Below, piece after piece: positions 22,306 to 34,570 of a stretch of 64,000 nucleotides of DNA. This DNA comes from Mycteria americana (taxonomy: Eukaryota > Chordata > Aves > Ciconiiformes > Ciconiidae), in assembly GCF_035582795.1 (NCBI RefSeq), contig NW_027445626.1:1798001-1862000 (forward strand). Direction: 5' to 3'. Every line of letters starts with the position of its first letter. Position 1 is the first letter of the stretch. Both the position numbers and the translations under genes were made by a program. The notes below the pieces were generated by a model. It saw nothing but the letters and a program-made list of their open reading frames with translations. It was not told where the DNA came from and searched no databases.

Positions 22306-24700
22306 GAGAGCTCGCTGGGGGAGAAATCTTCACAGCCCTCTACATGGTAAGTACCTGCATGACAGGGAATGTATCTGCAGTTTGTGGAAGGATCTCCAAA
22401 AGCTGGCACATCCCACAGTCAGGAGGACTTCCACAGTTCGTCTAGCGTAGAGGAGGACATGCTGCAGAGCAGGGCTTCCCTGCTGCACCATCAGAGGGAC
22501 AGGGCATCTCAGCTGCCTTCTACCAGGGACAGCTGCAGGGCTGTGAATGTGTGTGTGTGCAGCCAAGGGTGCCCAGGGCTGTCCTTCAGCGTCCCTGTGC
22601 CCCAGGGGGCTGTGTGCCCAGGCAGGGACTCTGCCGCCTGCCAGGGTCAGCACTCAGCCTGCCCGGGGAGCTCCCTATAGCACTGCAGAAAGAAGCTGTG
22701 GGTGGAAGGAACAATTTCTGGCAGGGCAGGGTCTTTCTGCTGCATCACTCAGGGCTGCTCACAGCTCCAGATCACCACTAGGAAACTTCCAAGGGGGTGT
22801 TTCAAGAGGAAGGTCAAGGCAGTTTACAAGAAAGAGATTTCCTGAGTCTGTGTTTTCAGTTTCCTACTTGGAGGGCAGGGAACAGGAGCAGGGCTGGGGG
22901 TGGGGGAGGGAAAGAGAAATAGAAAAGGACCTGTCAAGCTTGGACAAGTCATTGCGACTTCTGAGCTGTAAATTTGAGGGGTCAGCAGGTCTGCTAATAG
23001 CCTCCTAAACTGCCTTCAGCCACTCCTCTACCTATGGACAGCACCAACATCACGTTTGCTGGACCCATCAGGGCTGTTCTCACCCGCCCTTTTGAACCTC
23101 CAAACAGGAACACGTGCCCAGGCAGTGCCCTGCAAACAGGCAGGTTTCTGTAGGCCGAGGTGAGTGCACAGAGTTTGGGATGGGGTCTGTGAGTGCTGAC
23201 AGGGAAAAGACATGGCCCAGGGAATCACTTCCTAGGAGGAAAATCTCCAGGCAGCAGGGTTACGATCAGGGAAGGAGAGGAAACTTAAAACAGATATGCT
23301 GTGGGAAGGAGAATTCAGAAAATTCTGTAACATCCCCTCCATCACAGACCCCTTCCTCTGAGCAAGCCCCCTTGCCTCCTCTCCCACCCAGCAAAGCCTG
23401 TGCCCTCAGGGCTGTGGGGTCCAAGGCATGAACCACCTCCTCTGCAGCCACAGCTCCAGCAGAGCCGTGCTGCAGCTCTCCAGCCACATGCCCACTTCCC
23501 TCTGCAGAGCACAGGGGCTGACACCAACTGCCTGGCAATGCTGGTGTCTGGGAGGTGGCGTGCACAGCTGGGTAAGGGCAACGCTGTCCTGAGTGCCCGG
23601 CTGCCTCTCCCCTCGCCTCTCTCAGCCAGACCCTCACTGTATTTTTCCTTGTTTCTCCACTTGTCTGTGTTATTGCTGTTGTTATCCTGTTCTTGCTGTC
23701 AGGCTCTCTGGGGATGGGAGTTTCAGCTGCAGAGTCACACACTGATCTTGTGGGTCCTTTTGTGCAGGTGTGTCCATGGGAACAAGTGTCCCAGCTTTCC
23801 TCTCATCTGTGAGGCTGTGGGCAATGCAGCCTGTGGGGCTGGGGAATGAGCTGGTTTTCCCTTAGTGACATACCATCATGAAAAAACTTACGTATCTCCT
23901 TTTGCTATCTTTCCATGCTGTGAGCTGCCCTCCAGAATGCAAATCTGTTCCATAACATCTTTGTGTAGCATCTGAAAGCCCCATCTATAAGCACAGTGCT
24001 GCTATGACCAAGGAAATGCTGTTGGGTTGGTCAAATGAGCCGTGTGTGTCCTTGGCTAGAAGTGGGTTGCTGAGATGTTGAGAAAGGGTGAGACATTTAG
24101 CAGTCTGCAGTGGATCCCTCTGCTCTCAGCAGTGTCTGCTGGCTTTTCACGCAAACAGAGCACTGTGATCGCCCTCAGTCTCAGAAAGGTGCAAGCCCAA
24201 GGCATCTCGGTCTGAAGGACAGACCAGGTCCCCTCAACTGCTCTAATCCAATGGCAATCCTCTTGCCTTGCAGGATTCACTCAGATCTCCCTGAGGGCAA
24301 CAGAAATACTAGGACATCCCAGTACAATCCTCAAATCAGATGGGGGGAATAATATAAAAATTTCCTCCAAATTAAAAAAAAAAACAAACAACACAACAAA
24401 TTTCAGTCTGCTTTCTGCAATCTTCTTTCCTTAGCACTGGGATTCAGATGCTGCAAGCCCTTCTGTTATGGGTGGATTCATCTGACCAAGTTGAACACCA
24501 GGACTGGCCGCTGCTTCCACCATTCCCATGAACTCACTGCTGCAGAGCAGGGCTGACACCTCAGCAGCCAGTGCGTGGAGGCCCAGCTCCTCATGGCACA
24601 TTCAACCAGCACCAAACCAGAGCTTCAGCCATGGAGCTGAAGGAAGGTGTCCTAGGAAAGGGAAATAGAGGGGTGAGGTCTGTAGCAAGGGGAGGGTCTT
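22306..24700 (+). repeat. Proximal 5' flank of the second receptor
   Basis: Shared with the flanks of the other two receptors (see 11862-14930 and 58200-60220). It contains short microsatellite-like runs, for example an A-rich run near 24370-24400, and no frame conserved between copies. Expected to contain the untranslated first exon. Confidence 0.6.
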
Positions 24701-24706
24701 CAGGAA

Positions 24707-25729
24707 ATGGCTTTGGTTTTGCTCAGAAAAGTCTCCCCTAACTTGTCAATGACTTTTCCTCTTTGCACGGGTCCCCATGCCTGGAGGCAGCAAACGTCCA
24801 ATGGCAGCTCTATCACCGAGTTCCTCCTCCTGGCATTCATGGACACACGGGAGCTGCAGCTCTTGCACTTCTGGCTCTTCCTGGGCATCTACCTGGCTGC
24901 CCTCCTGGGCAACGGACTCATCATCACTGCTGTAGTCTGCAACCATCACCTCCACACACCCATGTACTTCTTCCTCCTCAACCTCTCTCTCCTCGACCTG
25001 GCCTCCATTTCCACCACTGTCCCCAAAGCCATGGCCAATTCCCTGTGGGACAGCAAGGCCATCTCCTACCTGGGATGTGCTGCACAGGTCTTTCTGTTTA
25101 TCTTTTTCATGTCAGCAGAGTTTTCTCTCCTCACCATCATGTCCTATGACCGCTACGTTGCCATTTGCAAACCCCTGCACTATGGGACCATCCTGGGCAG
25201 TAGAGCTTGTGTCCACATGGCAGCAGCTGCCTGGGGCAGTGGTTTCGTATATGCTCTACTCCACACTGGCAATACATTTTCAATACCACTTTGCCAAGGC
25301 AATGCCCTGGACCAGTTCTTCTGTGAAATCCCCCAGATCCTCAAGCTCTCCTGCTCAGATGCTTACCTCCGGGAAGTGTGGGTTATTGTGGTTAGTGTCT
25401 TTGTGGTATTTGTGTGTTTTGTTTTCATTGTGCTGTCCTATGTGCAGATCTTCAGGGCAGTGCTGAAGATCCCCTCTGAGCAGGGACGACACAAAGCCTG
25501 TTCCACATGCCTCCCACACCTGGCCGTGGTCTCTTTGTTTATTAGCACTGTCATGGTTGCCTACCTGAAGCCCCCCTCCATCTCCTCCCCATTGCTGGAT
25601 ATGGTGGTGGCAGTTCTGTACTCAGTGGTGCCTCCAGCTGTGAACCCCCTCATCTACAGCATGAGGAACCAGGAGCTTAAAGACACATTGAAGAAGCTGA
25701 TTCAATCAGCTCTTTCTCAGCAGCAATAG
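24707..25729 (+). CDS. Olfactory receptor, OR14-like, with non-standard 5' end
   Basis: Odorant-type GPCR. The conserved 311-residue core starts at 24794 (TSNGSSITEF) and is uninterrupted: HTPMYFFL, MSYDRYVAIC, KACSTCLPHL (KAFSTC in the sibling) and NPLIYSMRNQ are all present, with an NGS sequon at the N terminus. The usual ATG at 24794-24796 is ACG. The splice acceptor that precedes the ATG in both siblings (CAG) reads CGG at 24768-24770. The only upstream in-frame start is at 24707, adding 29 residues not typical of the family. The core would therefore be made only from an unspliced or alternatively started message, or the gene has been silenced very recently. A poly(A) signal AATAAA is at 25935-25940. 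Confidence 0.75.
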   Translation: MALVLLRKVSPNLSMTFPLCTGPHAWRQQTSNGSSITEFLLLAFMDTRELQLLHFWLFLGIYLAALLGNGLIITAVVCNHHLHTPMYFFLLNLSLLDLASISTTVPKAMANSLWDSKAISYLGCAAQVFLFIFFMSAEFSLLTIMSYDRYVAICKPLHYGTILGSRACVHMAAAAWGSGFVYALLHTGNTFSIPLCQGNALDQFFCEIPQILKLSCSDAYLREVWVIVVSVFVVFVCFVFIVLSYVQIFRAVLKIPSEQGRHKACSTCLPHLAVVSLFISTVMVAYLKPPSISSPLLDMVVAVLYSVVPPAVNPLIYSMRNQELKDTLKKLIQSALSQQQ

Positions 25730-25934
25730 CCTGCTCACGCCTCTTCAGAAGTGATTTCAAATTCATCTTGGGAACCTCCTGTGCTTTGGGCATTTTATCT
25801 GTGATGACCATGTTTGTTCATGTCTGCATCCACTCCACTTCCCCAGAGCCATGAACCCAGCCTGCCTGACCCAGAGGGGTGTTCACGTGTGTCTGGCACA
25901 ATGGTACAGCTGGCTTCTTGTGTCGCACCTCTGT

Positions 25935-25940
25935 AATAAA
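25935..25940 (+). terminator. Poly(A) signal AATAAA of the second receptor
   Basis: AATAAA about 205 bases past the stop codon, similar in spacing to the third receptor. Confidence 0.5.
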
Positions 25941-25999
25941 AGGGGATTTCCTCATGGTGGTGTCTGGAGGTTGGGCTCTTCTTCCAAAGCTGAGCTCAG

Positions 26000-27140
26000 G
26001 CTGAAGAAATTGCCCCCACAATGCCGTGCTGCTTTGCTTGGGTTCTCCCCATGGGATGAGGGGAGGAGGGCATGTGGCAATGTGTTAGAGAATGGGCCTG
26101 GGCTGAGCCTTCACCTGTGGGTGCCCAGTTCCACCCGAGATGGTGAATGATCAACAGGGATCTGCCTGGGACTCTCACCCCATGGCTTTCAGGCACCACA
26201 GCCCGCTCGCTCTGCAGAGCAGTACCAACAGCTCAGGGCCCTGTGGAGGGCACAGGGAGGAGGAAGGAGCGGCAAGTCAGGCCAGCATGGACAAACTTCC
26301 CTGGTGAAAGGCTCTCTGGGGGCAGGGACATGTCTGGAGAAGAGAAAGCAGCAACTCTGTGCTTCTAGGAGGGAATAAATGACAAAGAGATATCTATTTC
26401 TGAATGCACCAGCTCGGGCAGGCTTCTCTATTGCTTGGGTGGCTGGAGCAGCCTGAGGATGCCCTGGGCCAGGAGCCTTTTCCTGGGAGTGGGGCTGGCA
26501 CAGAGGGGTTTGCTGGCCGTGGACAATAAGGCTGTCTTGGAGACAGGAGCAGACACTGGCCTCCATCTCCTCATGCCATGGCTGGCCCTCAGCCCTGGGA
26601 CTGAGACACCTCTCTGCCTCTCTGGCAGGAGCTACTGTGAGCTGCAGAGGGGCTGGGGCTGTGGGGTTGAGTGTGCAGAGCTTTGCAGTACCCATCAGTG
26701 GGCACTGCCATGGGGTCAGCCCAGAATGGGCTGCTTTTCTGGGCTGGACATGAAAGAGATAGATGGGTAGGGGAGGGAAGTGCTGGGGAACACCAGATAG
26801 GGACAGGGCTGGGCTGGAAACTACTTGGGAGAGGAACACACTGAAGTTAGCTGAGCTGCCTGACCATGCAGGGTGAGGACTCACACCAGGGGTTTGCTGG
26901 TGCAGAGTCAGGGCTTGTGGAAGGCAGCGGAGACTTGCAGACACAGGAGAGAGGAGGCTGGTCTGTTGTCTTTGGTGGCATGGACAGCTGGGGAAGGTGC
27001 CCCAGGGCATTTGTAACACAGACAAACACCACCACCCCCAGTGCCCGGTTGCACCATAGCACTACCCTTCAAGTGACATTTCCTTTTTCCTCATGCCCAG
27101 GCTCAGACTCCAAAGCTTTTCCTTTCTCATGCTGTTTCCT
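26000..27140. other. No gene seen
   Basis: Long open frames occur on both strands (for instance 278 codons on the minus strand at 26189-27025), but they show no domain, have repetitive Pro/Ser/Leu composition and lack splice or start context. I see nothing else here. Confidence 0.5.
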
Positions 27141-27710
27141 CTACAAAGGAAATCTTCATCCTCTCTGAAAGCACCCTTCAAGCAGCTGCAGGCCGTGACA
27201 ACATTGTCCTTGGCCTCTACGTCAGGAGGCCAAAGCAGCCCAGGTCCCTCAGCCTCTCCACACGAGTCATGGGATTCAGCCCCTTCACCCCATCTTGGCA
27301 GATGTCCTCTGCACCTTCTCCAGGTCCTCCCCACTCCTGCAGAACATGGAGCCCCACCCCAGCACAGATTAGTTCAGATGTGGCCACACCCCTGCTGAGT
27401 CAAGGGAGGAGCTAACTCCCCTTGTCTGGGTGGCCATACTCCTCCTAATTCAGCCCCATATGCAGCTGGCCTGATTCGTGGTCAACATGCTGCACTGGCT
27501 TCCTATAGCATCCCTTGTAGCAACCATGCCTTCTCCTCAGGCTCACTCCTCAGCTGGTCAGCTCCATGCTTGCCTTGATACATGGGGTTATCCTGCTCCT
27601 GATGCAGGACTGGCCACTTCTCCTTGTAAAACTTGGTGAGTTTTCTGTTGGCCACCCTGTCCTGTGGTGCCTCTAACAAGATGACAGCATGAGGAACTGC
27701 AGGACAAGAC
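27140..27710 (-). mobile_element. CR1 LINE fragment, 3' half
   Basis: The plus-strand words CCCAGGTCCCTCAGCCTCTC and CAGATGTGGCCACACC match the CR1 3' coding end in minus orientation. Strongly diverged and old. Confidence 0.6.
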
Positions 27711-28090
27711 GGATAATAAAAGAAGGTCCTAGTCTAACGGACTTGCAGAGCAAAGTAAGAATTCGCAATGCAGCCATCCCAGACACACCAACAGAGGGCA
27801 CCAGGCAAGCAAACCAGGGACAGTAGGCAAAGGGAAAACAGAGGTGGGCTTCTTGTGTGGGAGGGTTGGAGGATGACCAAAGGGAAGAACCTGGAATGGG
27901 GGAAACATGGAAGAAGGAAGTTGGAGGTGAAGCAAAGGGTTCAGCCAGGGCTGTTTGTGGGCACCTGTCAAGTAGCCCTCAATCTCATTTCTCCAGCAGG
28001 GAAATCAGCATGGCTGGGCACACCTCTGATGTGTCTTGACAGGAATGCACACAGTGTGGGCAATTCCTGAGCTATATTCTCACTTAGGTA
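27711..28090. other. No gene seen
   Basis: Purine-rich unique sequence with no recognisable coding or RNA feature. Confidence 0.45.
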
Positions 28091-30090
28091 CCCAAGATAC
28101 AGCCACATAGCTCACATCACTGGAGGGTGGCCATGGATGGAAGCAGGCTCTTTAGGAAGGACGGGGCAGGTCGGTGAGGAGGGGAAGTTGTCCTGTATGT
28201 GAGTGAGCAGAAGGACATCATGGAGCTCTGCCTAGTGCCAGGTGATGAGCCAGATGAGAGCTGCTGAATGAGGATTAGTGGGCAGAGCAACGTGGATAAC
28301 GTTGTAGTTGGTGTCTGCTATGGACCAACCATATTAAGAAGAAGCAGCAGATGAGGCCTTCTTCAGACAAGTAGAAGCAGGTTCTCATTTGCAGGCCCTG
28401 GTCCTCATGGGGGACATTACCCAGTCAGACATCTGCCTGAGGGGCAGCACAGCAGGGCACAAGACACTCAGGAGGCTTCTGGAGGGCACCATGAACCTCC
28501 CAATCATTCAGCGAGAGTGTTAGGAAAGGCAAAGTCCATCTCGATCTCAATCTGGTAATTCAATCTGGACATGAAGGGCATGAAGAAAGGGTTTAAGAAC
28601 GACACCAGCAGCAAAAGGAAGGCTCGGGAAAATGTGTGCCTGCTGCTAGATGGGTCAGGGGCCCTGGTGACAAACAGCACAGAAAGGGCCAAGAAAGGGC
28701 CATGCCTTCTTCCTCTCTGAGTTTACTGGTAAGACCAACCTGCAGGAATGCCAGGCCCCCAGGACCAGAGGAAGGGCAAGGAAGACTTACCCTTGGTGCA
28801 GCAGTCTCAGGTTAGGGAACATTTAAAGAAAGTACACGTGCATAAGTCCTTGGGACCTGAGGGGATGCACTGGTGAGTGCTGAGGAAGATGGCTGATGTC
28901 ACTGCAAGGCCACTTGACATCATGTTGGAAAGGTCATGGGGATTGGGCAAGGTTCCTGAGGACTGGAAGAAAGCAAATGTAAACCCTATCTTTAAGCAGG
29001 GCAGGAAGGAGGATGCAGGGAGCTGTCAGCCTGTCTCCCATGATACCCCTGTAGACAAGCGGAGCAAGTATGGACTAGAGAAGTGGAAAATGAGATGGAT
29101 GGAAAAGTGCCTGAATCCCAGAGGGCTGTGTCCAGTGGCACAAAGTCCAGCTGGAGGATAATCACCAGGGGTGTAGCCCAGGGGTTGATGTGGGTCCCGT
29201 TCTATTCAGCCTTTCATTGGAGTCCTGGAGGATGGGACCAGGGGCATCGTGAGCAGGTTTGTGGATGATACAGAACTGGGAGGAGTGGCTGGTACAGCAG
29301 CTGGTTGCACTGCCGCTCAGAAGGACGTGGGCAGGCTGGAGAAGTGGGCAGAGAGGAAGCTCATCAAGTTCAACAAAGGGAAAGACAAAGTCCTGCCCCT
29401 GGGCAGGCATAATGCCATGGACCAGTACTGGGGGCTGGGGGCTGACTGCCTGGAAAGCAGGTTTCTAGAGAAGGATCAGGGGGTCGTGGTGGCTAACAAG
29501 CTGGCCACGAGCCAGCAGTGCGGCTGTGTGGCAAAGCAGGCCGACAGCCTCCTGGGCTGCGTTCAGGAGAGGTTTGCCAGCAGGTGGAGAGAGGTGATCC
29601 TTCCCCTCTAGTCAGCACTGCTGAAGCCACGTGTGGAGTGCTGTGTCCAGTGCTGGGCTGCCCAGTACAAGAGAGACATGGAGTGACTGGAGGGAGTCCA
29701 GCAAAGGGCCACAAAGATGATGAAGGCACACAAGCATCCTTCAGGAGGAGAGGCTGAGAGAGCTGGGACTGTTTCGCCTGGAGAAGGGAAGGCTCATGGG
29801 GATCCTGTCCATGTGTATCAATACCTGACGGGAGGGAATGAAGAAGAGGGAGCCAGGCTTTTCTCTGTGGTGCCCAGTGACAGACAATGGGTAGCAAGGG
29901 AAGCACAGGAACTTCCATCCAACCCAAGAAAACTCTTTTCTGCTGTGAGGGTGGTTGATCACTGGAACAGGTTGTCCACAGAGGTTGTGGTGTCTCCATA
30001 CGTGGAGATATTCAAAATCCAGCTGGACCCTGTATTGGGCATCCCGCTCTAGACTAGACTAGGCCATGTCCAGATATGCCACCAAGAAGA
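28090..30090 (+). mobile_element. CR1 LINE, about 2 kb
   Basis: The longest CR1 copy in the window. It reads endonuclease-end sequence near 28400 (ALVLMGD), then reverse-transcriptase (PEDWKKANVNPIFKQGRKED at about 28950) and the conserved end (RFVDDTELGG, KVLPLGRHNAM, EKDQGVVVANKL, VVDHWNRLSTEVV at 29940-29990). Several frameshifts and stops; the 3' tail after 30060 is degenerate. A 5'-truncated, old copy. Confidence 0.88.
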
Positions 30091-31220
30091 GTCAGAAGGA
30101 ACCAGTGGAGGTGTCTAGTGCTACGCTCTGCTCTGAGCAGGGAGAGCTTGTCCGTTAGATCAGGTTGGTGAGTGCTTTCTCCACTTGAGTTTTGAAGATG
30201 TCTGGGCCCCAGACCCAGTACTAATCAACTATAAAGGTGTGTTTTTTTTCCTTAAACCTCATGTGAAATTTCCCTGCCTGCTTCTTGTCCGCATTGTCTC
30301 TTGTCCTTGTCTTTCCTTCCTGACTGCCAGACACACCCTCATGCCTACTGTGAGCAAGGACAACAACAACCTTCTCTCCAAGTGTGGCAACACCAGGATC
30401 CCCTGTGACTGCACAGCCAGGCATTGTGGCCAGCTCCGAGCAGAGAGACACCCTGGGGGTCCCTGCCTGGGCTCAGAGGAGGGCATGTGGAGACACCCAG
30501 CACCTGACACAGAGGGAATGTGGTGGTGCCTGTGGGCTGACACCAAGGCAGCGTTTGGGGCAGAATGGGTGAGCAGAGAAGACCTCCAGCAGCTCCTCTG
30601 CATACCTGGTCAGGGAGTAATGCCCTTGGTGGTGCTCCTGAGAGAGGATGGTGGCATGGGAGGGGAGGTACTAAGAGCTGTGGTGCAGGGCACTGGGGCT
30701 CAGAACTAGGTCTGGGGTTCCCAGCAGGCAGTGCCAGTGGCTACAGCCCAAAGAGACCCCTGGCCATGGAGAGATCATCAGCGAGTCTTGTCCCAGCTGT
30801 GGAGAGCTGCTGTGGCTGCAGAGAGGTTCCTGGGAGTGCTGGGGTCAGTCCTGGCTGCCCTGCACCTCCCAGCCCAGCATGTCTCTTGGGTCTCCGCAGC
30901 AATCGCACTGACTGGGGTGACAGCCCTGCCTGGCTGGGGATTGAGGGCAATTTAGGGTTTCCATCAGTGGGGGAGGTTCTTGGAGCATCATGGCTTTTGT
31001 TCAGATCCCTGTCCCTGTCCCTGGGCTGGCCCACACCTGCATCCCCACATGTGGCCCTAGACCTCTGCTGGTGCAACCACCACTTGGGACAGGGTGCATT
31101 CAGGGCTGGGGAAACATCCTCCCGGCACAGTTCCCACAAGCGACCTCAGTGCCTCATTCCCCTGCAGCCACCCAGCTTTGACTGCCCACCCCAGCACCCT
31201 ACCCCATCACTGCTTATGGG
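30091..31220. other. No gene seen
   Basis: GC-rich sequence. The 363-codon plus-strand frame at 30565-31656 runs into the downstream minisatellite and has no domain. I see nothing else that can be supported. Confidence 0.45.
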
Positions 31221-31224
31221 GGAC

Positions 31225-32440
31225 GATGTGGATCTGGGGGGTCGAAGGGGGGCTCCTGGCAGATGGGCAGGCCCCCCCACCCTCCCCCATTTTCAGTTTC
31301 TGAACTGGGGTCCTCCCAAGCACTTTTGGTTTTGGGGGGGTCGATTGATTTGGGGTTCTATGACAGCTGGAAGAGGGAGGGGATGTAGGGGCACTAGGAG
31401 CTGGGGGGTGATGGGGGCTATTTGGGGCATCGGTGGGGTAGTGTTGAGTGTCCCTGGGCAGTTGGGCATCAGTTGGTGGTCCTTGGGGGCAGGCCTGGTC
31501 TCCCTGTGGGCAATTCTGGGTCCATGGGGGCAGTTTGGGGTCCCATGGCAGGTGGTTTTGGGGTCAGTGAGGAAGTTATGGGTCCCTGCTGTATTTTGGG
31601 GGTTTCTGGGAGTAATTTGTGATTCCCTGGGGGCCGTTTGTGGGGTTGTGTTGTAGTTTGGGGGTCCCTGGGATAATCTGGGGGTCCCTAGTTAAATCTA
31701 TGTGTCCCTGGAGATGTTGGGCATCCCTAGAAAGTGGTGGGCCCCGGGGGAGTTTTGAGGTCCCTGGGACAGTTGGGGAGTCCTGGGGCAGTTGCGGAGT
31801 TCGTGGGGTAGGTTGAGGGTCCATAGGGATAGTTTTTGGGGTCCCTGAGGTAATTTGGGGTCCCTGAAAGCAATTCAACTGGTCTTAGGGGTAGTTTGGG
31901 GGTCCCTGGGGGCAGTTTTAGACATCCATGGGGTAGTTTTGGGGGTCCCTGGGGATAATTCAAGGAGCTTTAGGGGCAGTTTGGGGGTCCCTGGTGCAGT
32001 TTGGAATCAGATGGAGGTCCCTGGGTGCAGTTTGGGGGTCCTTAGGGATGTTGTAGTTCCTTGGGGGTAGTTTTAGGGGTCTCTGGGGTAGTTGGGGGTC
32101 CCTTGGGGAAGCTGGGGGGACCCAGGGGCAGTTTGGGCTTCCTGGGGGTAATTTTGGGGGTCCTTGGTATAGGTTGAGAGTTCCCTGTGGTAGTCTGGGG
32201 ATCCCTGGGACAGTTTTGTCATCAGTGGGGCAGTTTGGAGGTGCCTGGGGGCAATTTAGGGTCCCTGAGGCAGTTTTGGGGGCCCCTGGGTGTAATTCAG
32301 CTTCCCTGGGGATAATATGGTGGCCTCTGGGGCAGTTTTAGGGTCCCTGGGGGTAGTCTGGGGGCCCCTGGTGTAATTTTGGGGTAGTTTGGGGGCTCCG
32401 CAGGGCAACGTGGGGGTCCAAGGGTGTGCTCCCCCCACCC
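31225..32440 (+). repeat. G-rich degenerate minisatellite
   Basis: Roughly 25-30 bp units built on GGGGGTCCCTGGGGCAGTTT with many variants. The plus strand carries dense runs of four or more G, so this block has strong G-quadruplex potential. Open frames through it on both strands (Pro/Leu/Gly-rich) are by-products of the repeat. Confidence 0.85.
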
Positions 32441-32539
32441 CCCATGGGAACCCCCCAAAACACTCACCTGGCAGCGCCCCGGATGGGGGGGGTCCCCAAG
32501 GACTTCCACCTACCTGCAGGACAGGAGCGGGGGTAAATG

Positions 32540-33180
32540 GTGGGTATATATAGGGGGTAGCTATGGCGAGGGGTATATATGGAGAGGGGTATATATGGGG
32601 GGGTATATATGGGGTGGGGTATATATGGAAACTGTATATATGGGGATATATTTGGAGATTATAAATGGGGAGGGGTATATATGGGGGTCTATATGGAGAG
32701 TGTATATATGGGGGTATATACAAAGAGTATATATATGGGGGTGTATAAGGGGCATATATATGGGGAGGGGTGTAAATAGGGTTATAACTGAGGGGCTATA
32801 AAAAGGGGGGTATAAATGGGGGCTATAAATGGGGAGGGCTATATAGGGGGTATCTATGGGGAGGGGTGTAAATGAGGTTGTAAAATGGTTAAAAAGAGGG
32901 GTATAAATCGGGGTATAAATGGGGGGTACATATGGGGAAGGGTGTATATTGGGAGGGGTATAATGGGGAAGAGTGTATATGGGGGTATATACAGGGAGAG
33001 GTATATAGGGGGTATATAGGGGGATATAAACTTGGGGAGGGTAATACATGGTGGGTATATGGGTAGCATAAAGAGGGGGTATAAATTAGGGAGGTATAAA
33101 TGGCGCTGATACATGCAAGGGCTATAAATGTGGGAGCTATAAATGGGGGTACAAACAAGGGGGTACAAGTGGGGGATACC
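32540..33180 (+). repeat. TATATA/GGGG satellite-like block
   Basis: Short units of about 10-16 bp alternating GGGG with TATATAT (for example GGGGTATATATGGGG), becoming TATAAATGGGG towards the right. All frames stay open for long distances because the repeat lacks stops. About 2 kb upstream of the scavenger-receptor gene. Confidence 0.9.
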
Positions 33181-33454
33181 CCACCCTACCTGGCTGGGGG
33201 TGTCCCCCGAAGCAGACAGGGGCTGTCACAGTGACCGGGCCCAAAGTTTGATCCTGCTTTCCCGGGTCTTCTTGCTGACGGGGTTTTTCAGGCAGGGAAA
33301 ATTAAACCCCAGGGTGAAATACCGTACCACCCCCAATGGTGGGATGGCCCGTGGTCCTCTGGGGTGGGGGGTCCTGGACAAACAGGGTACTGAGGTGGCC
33401 ACCAGCACCCCCAAAATGTCTAGGGGAGTCAGGGGGATGGGGAAAATGATTGCT

Positions 33455-33720
33455 GCTCTTTGAGGGACACCAAAATCTTGGGGTTTGAGGGACATCAAGG
33501 TCTTGGTGTTGGCGGTGGTCATTGATGGTCCTTGATGAACACCATGATCTAGGGGTCTAGGGTTTGTCATCAATGTTCCTTGAGGGACACCAAGGTCTTG
33601 TGGTTTGGGGACAATCATCTCCAGTCCTTGGGCAATGTCTAGGCCTTGGACTTTGGGGACAATCATGTCCAGTCCTTGCGGAACACTAAGGTTTTGGAGT
33701 TGCGGATGGTTGTCTCTGGC
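33455..33720 (+). repeat. Minisatellite, units of about 60-65 bp
   Basis: About four diverged units containing ACACCAAGGTCTTG and TCCTTGAGGGACACC. Confidence 0.75.
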
Positions 33721-33724
33721 CTTT

Positions 33725-34055
33725 GATTTATCTCATGTCATGTCTGAGTAGCTCATAGGCCTGGAGTAGGCCCATGGCATGTGTAGGTGCTTCTTCTAAT
33801 GTCACTGCTGCCTGAGGAGCTGGGAGGGCAGGAGCAGGCCCATAGTTTCTGTAGGTGGTTTTCAGGTCATTGGTGCCTGAATGGCCGATAGGCCGGGAGC
33901 AGGCCAATATCAGAGGTAGATGCTATGACATCCTCTGTGGCTGAGTAGCAGATAGGCCAGGGGCTGTGCATGAGCTTGTGATGTCACTGCTGCCTGAGTA
34001 GCTGGTAGGCCAGGAGCTGGCACATAGCTTCTGTAGGTGCTTCTGATGTCACCAA
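33725..34055 (+). repeat. Minisatellite, units of about 65-70 bp
   Basis: Four to five diverged units containing GCTGCCTGAGTAGCTGGTAG and TTCTGTAGGTGCTTCT. The motif differs from the preceding block, so two independent tandem arrays lie side by side. Confidence 0.75.
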
Positions 34056-34254
34056 AACAATATTTCGACCATGCCCAAATACGGCTTTTTGGAAGAACCA
34101 TCATCAGCAGAAGTCCATACACCGCACACACGTGTGACACTGTAACACATGCACACAGAGTGCCAGCAGTAGGAGGGTGTGAGGTCACTGTCAGGATAAC
34201 CCATGAGCACACAGCAGTGGCAGTGGTCACGTCACCAATGGCACCCCATGGCTG

Positions 34255-34570
34255 TGGGGCTCGGTGCAGAGCGGCCGTGTGCTGTCACAAGGGCTTCACG
34301 GAGGACGGGAGCTGCCCGGCCCCGTGCCTTCGATGCCGAAGGAGCAGCCCCTGCAGCCCTGGCTGGAGCAGTCGGGGTGGGGGTGGCTCGGGGACCCCGC
34401 AGGGATGTGCCTGGGCACGGCGCCAGGAGGAAACCACAGACTTCCTGCCTGGGCGCTGCGGGGGGAGCGTGGGGAGTGCTGCGAGGCCACGTGGGCTGTG
34501 GTTTGTGCACCTGCAGGCTGGAGCTCCCGATGCGCCCGCGGGGAATAACGGCCCCTCGGTGACACGCTGA
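34255..34570. other. CpG-rich stretch upstream of the scavenger-receptor gene
   Basis: Noticeably more CpG than its surroundings (GCGGCCG, CGCGGGG and similar). It could be a small CpG island about 0.7-1 kb upstream of the first coding exon. No gene was recognised in 34056-35263. A TATA-like ATATATT at 35163-35169, about 95 bases before the start codon, is a weak promoter candidate. Confidence 0.35.

Noticed and set aside
26189-27025. 278-codon minus-strand frame
   Set aside because: No recognisable domain, composition typical of chance frames in GC-rich DNA, no similar frame elsewhere.
30565-31656. 363-codon open frame on the plus strand
   Set aside because: Glycine- and tryptophan-rich because it runs into the G-rich minisatellite; no domain, no start context.
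32256-33168. Tyr/Pro/Ile-rich open frames on the minus strand
   Set aside because: Direct translation of the TATATA/GGGG array; every frame is open there.
34037-34570. 177-codon frame in the CpG-rich stretch
   Set aside because: No domain and no splice partners; several overlapping frames are equally long, as expected in stop-poor GC-rich DNA.
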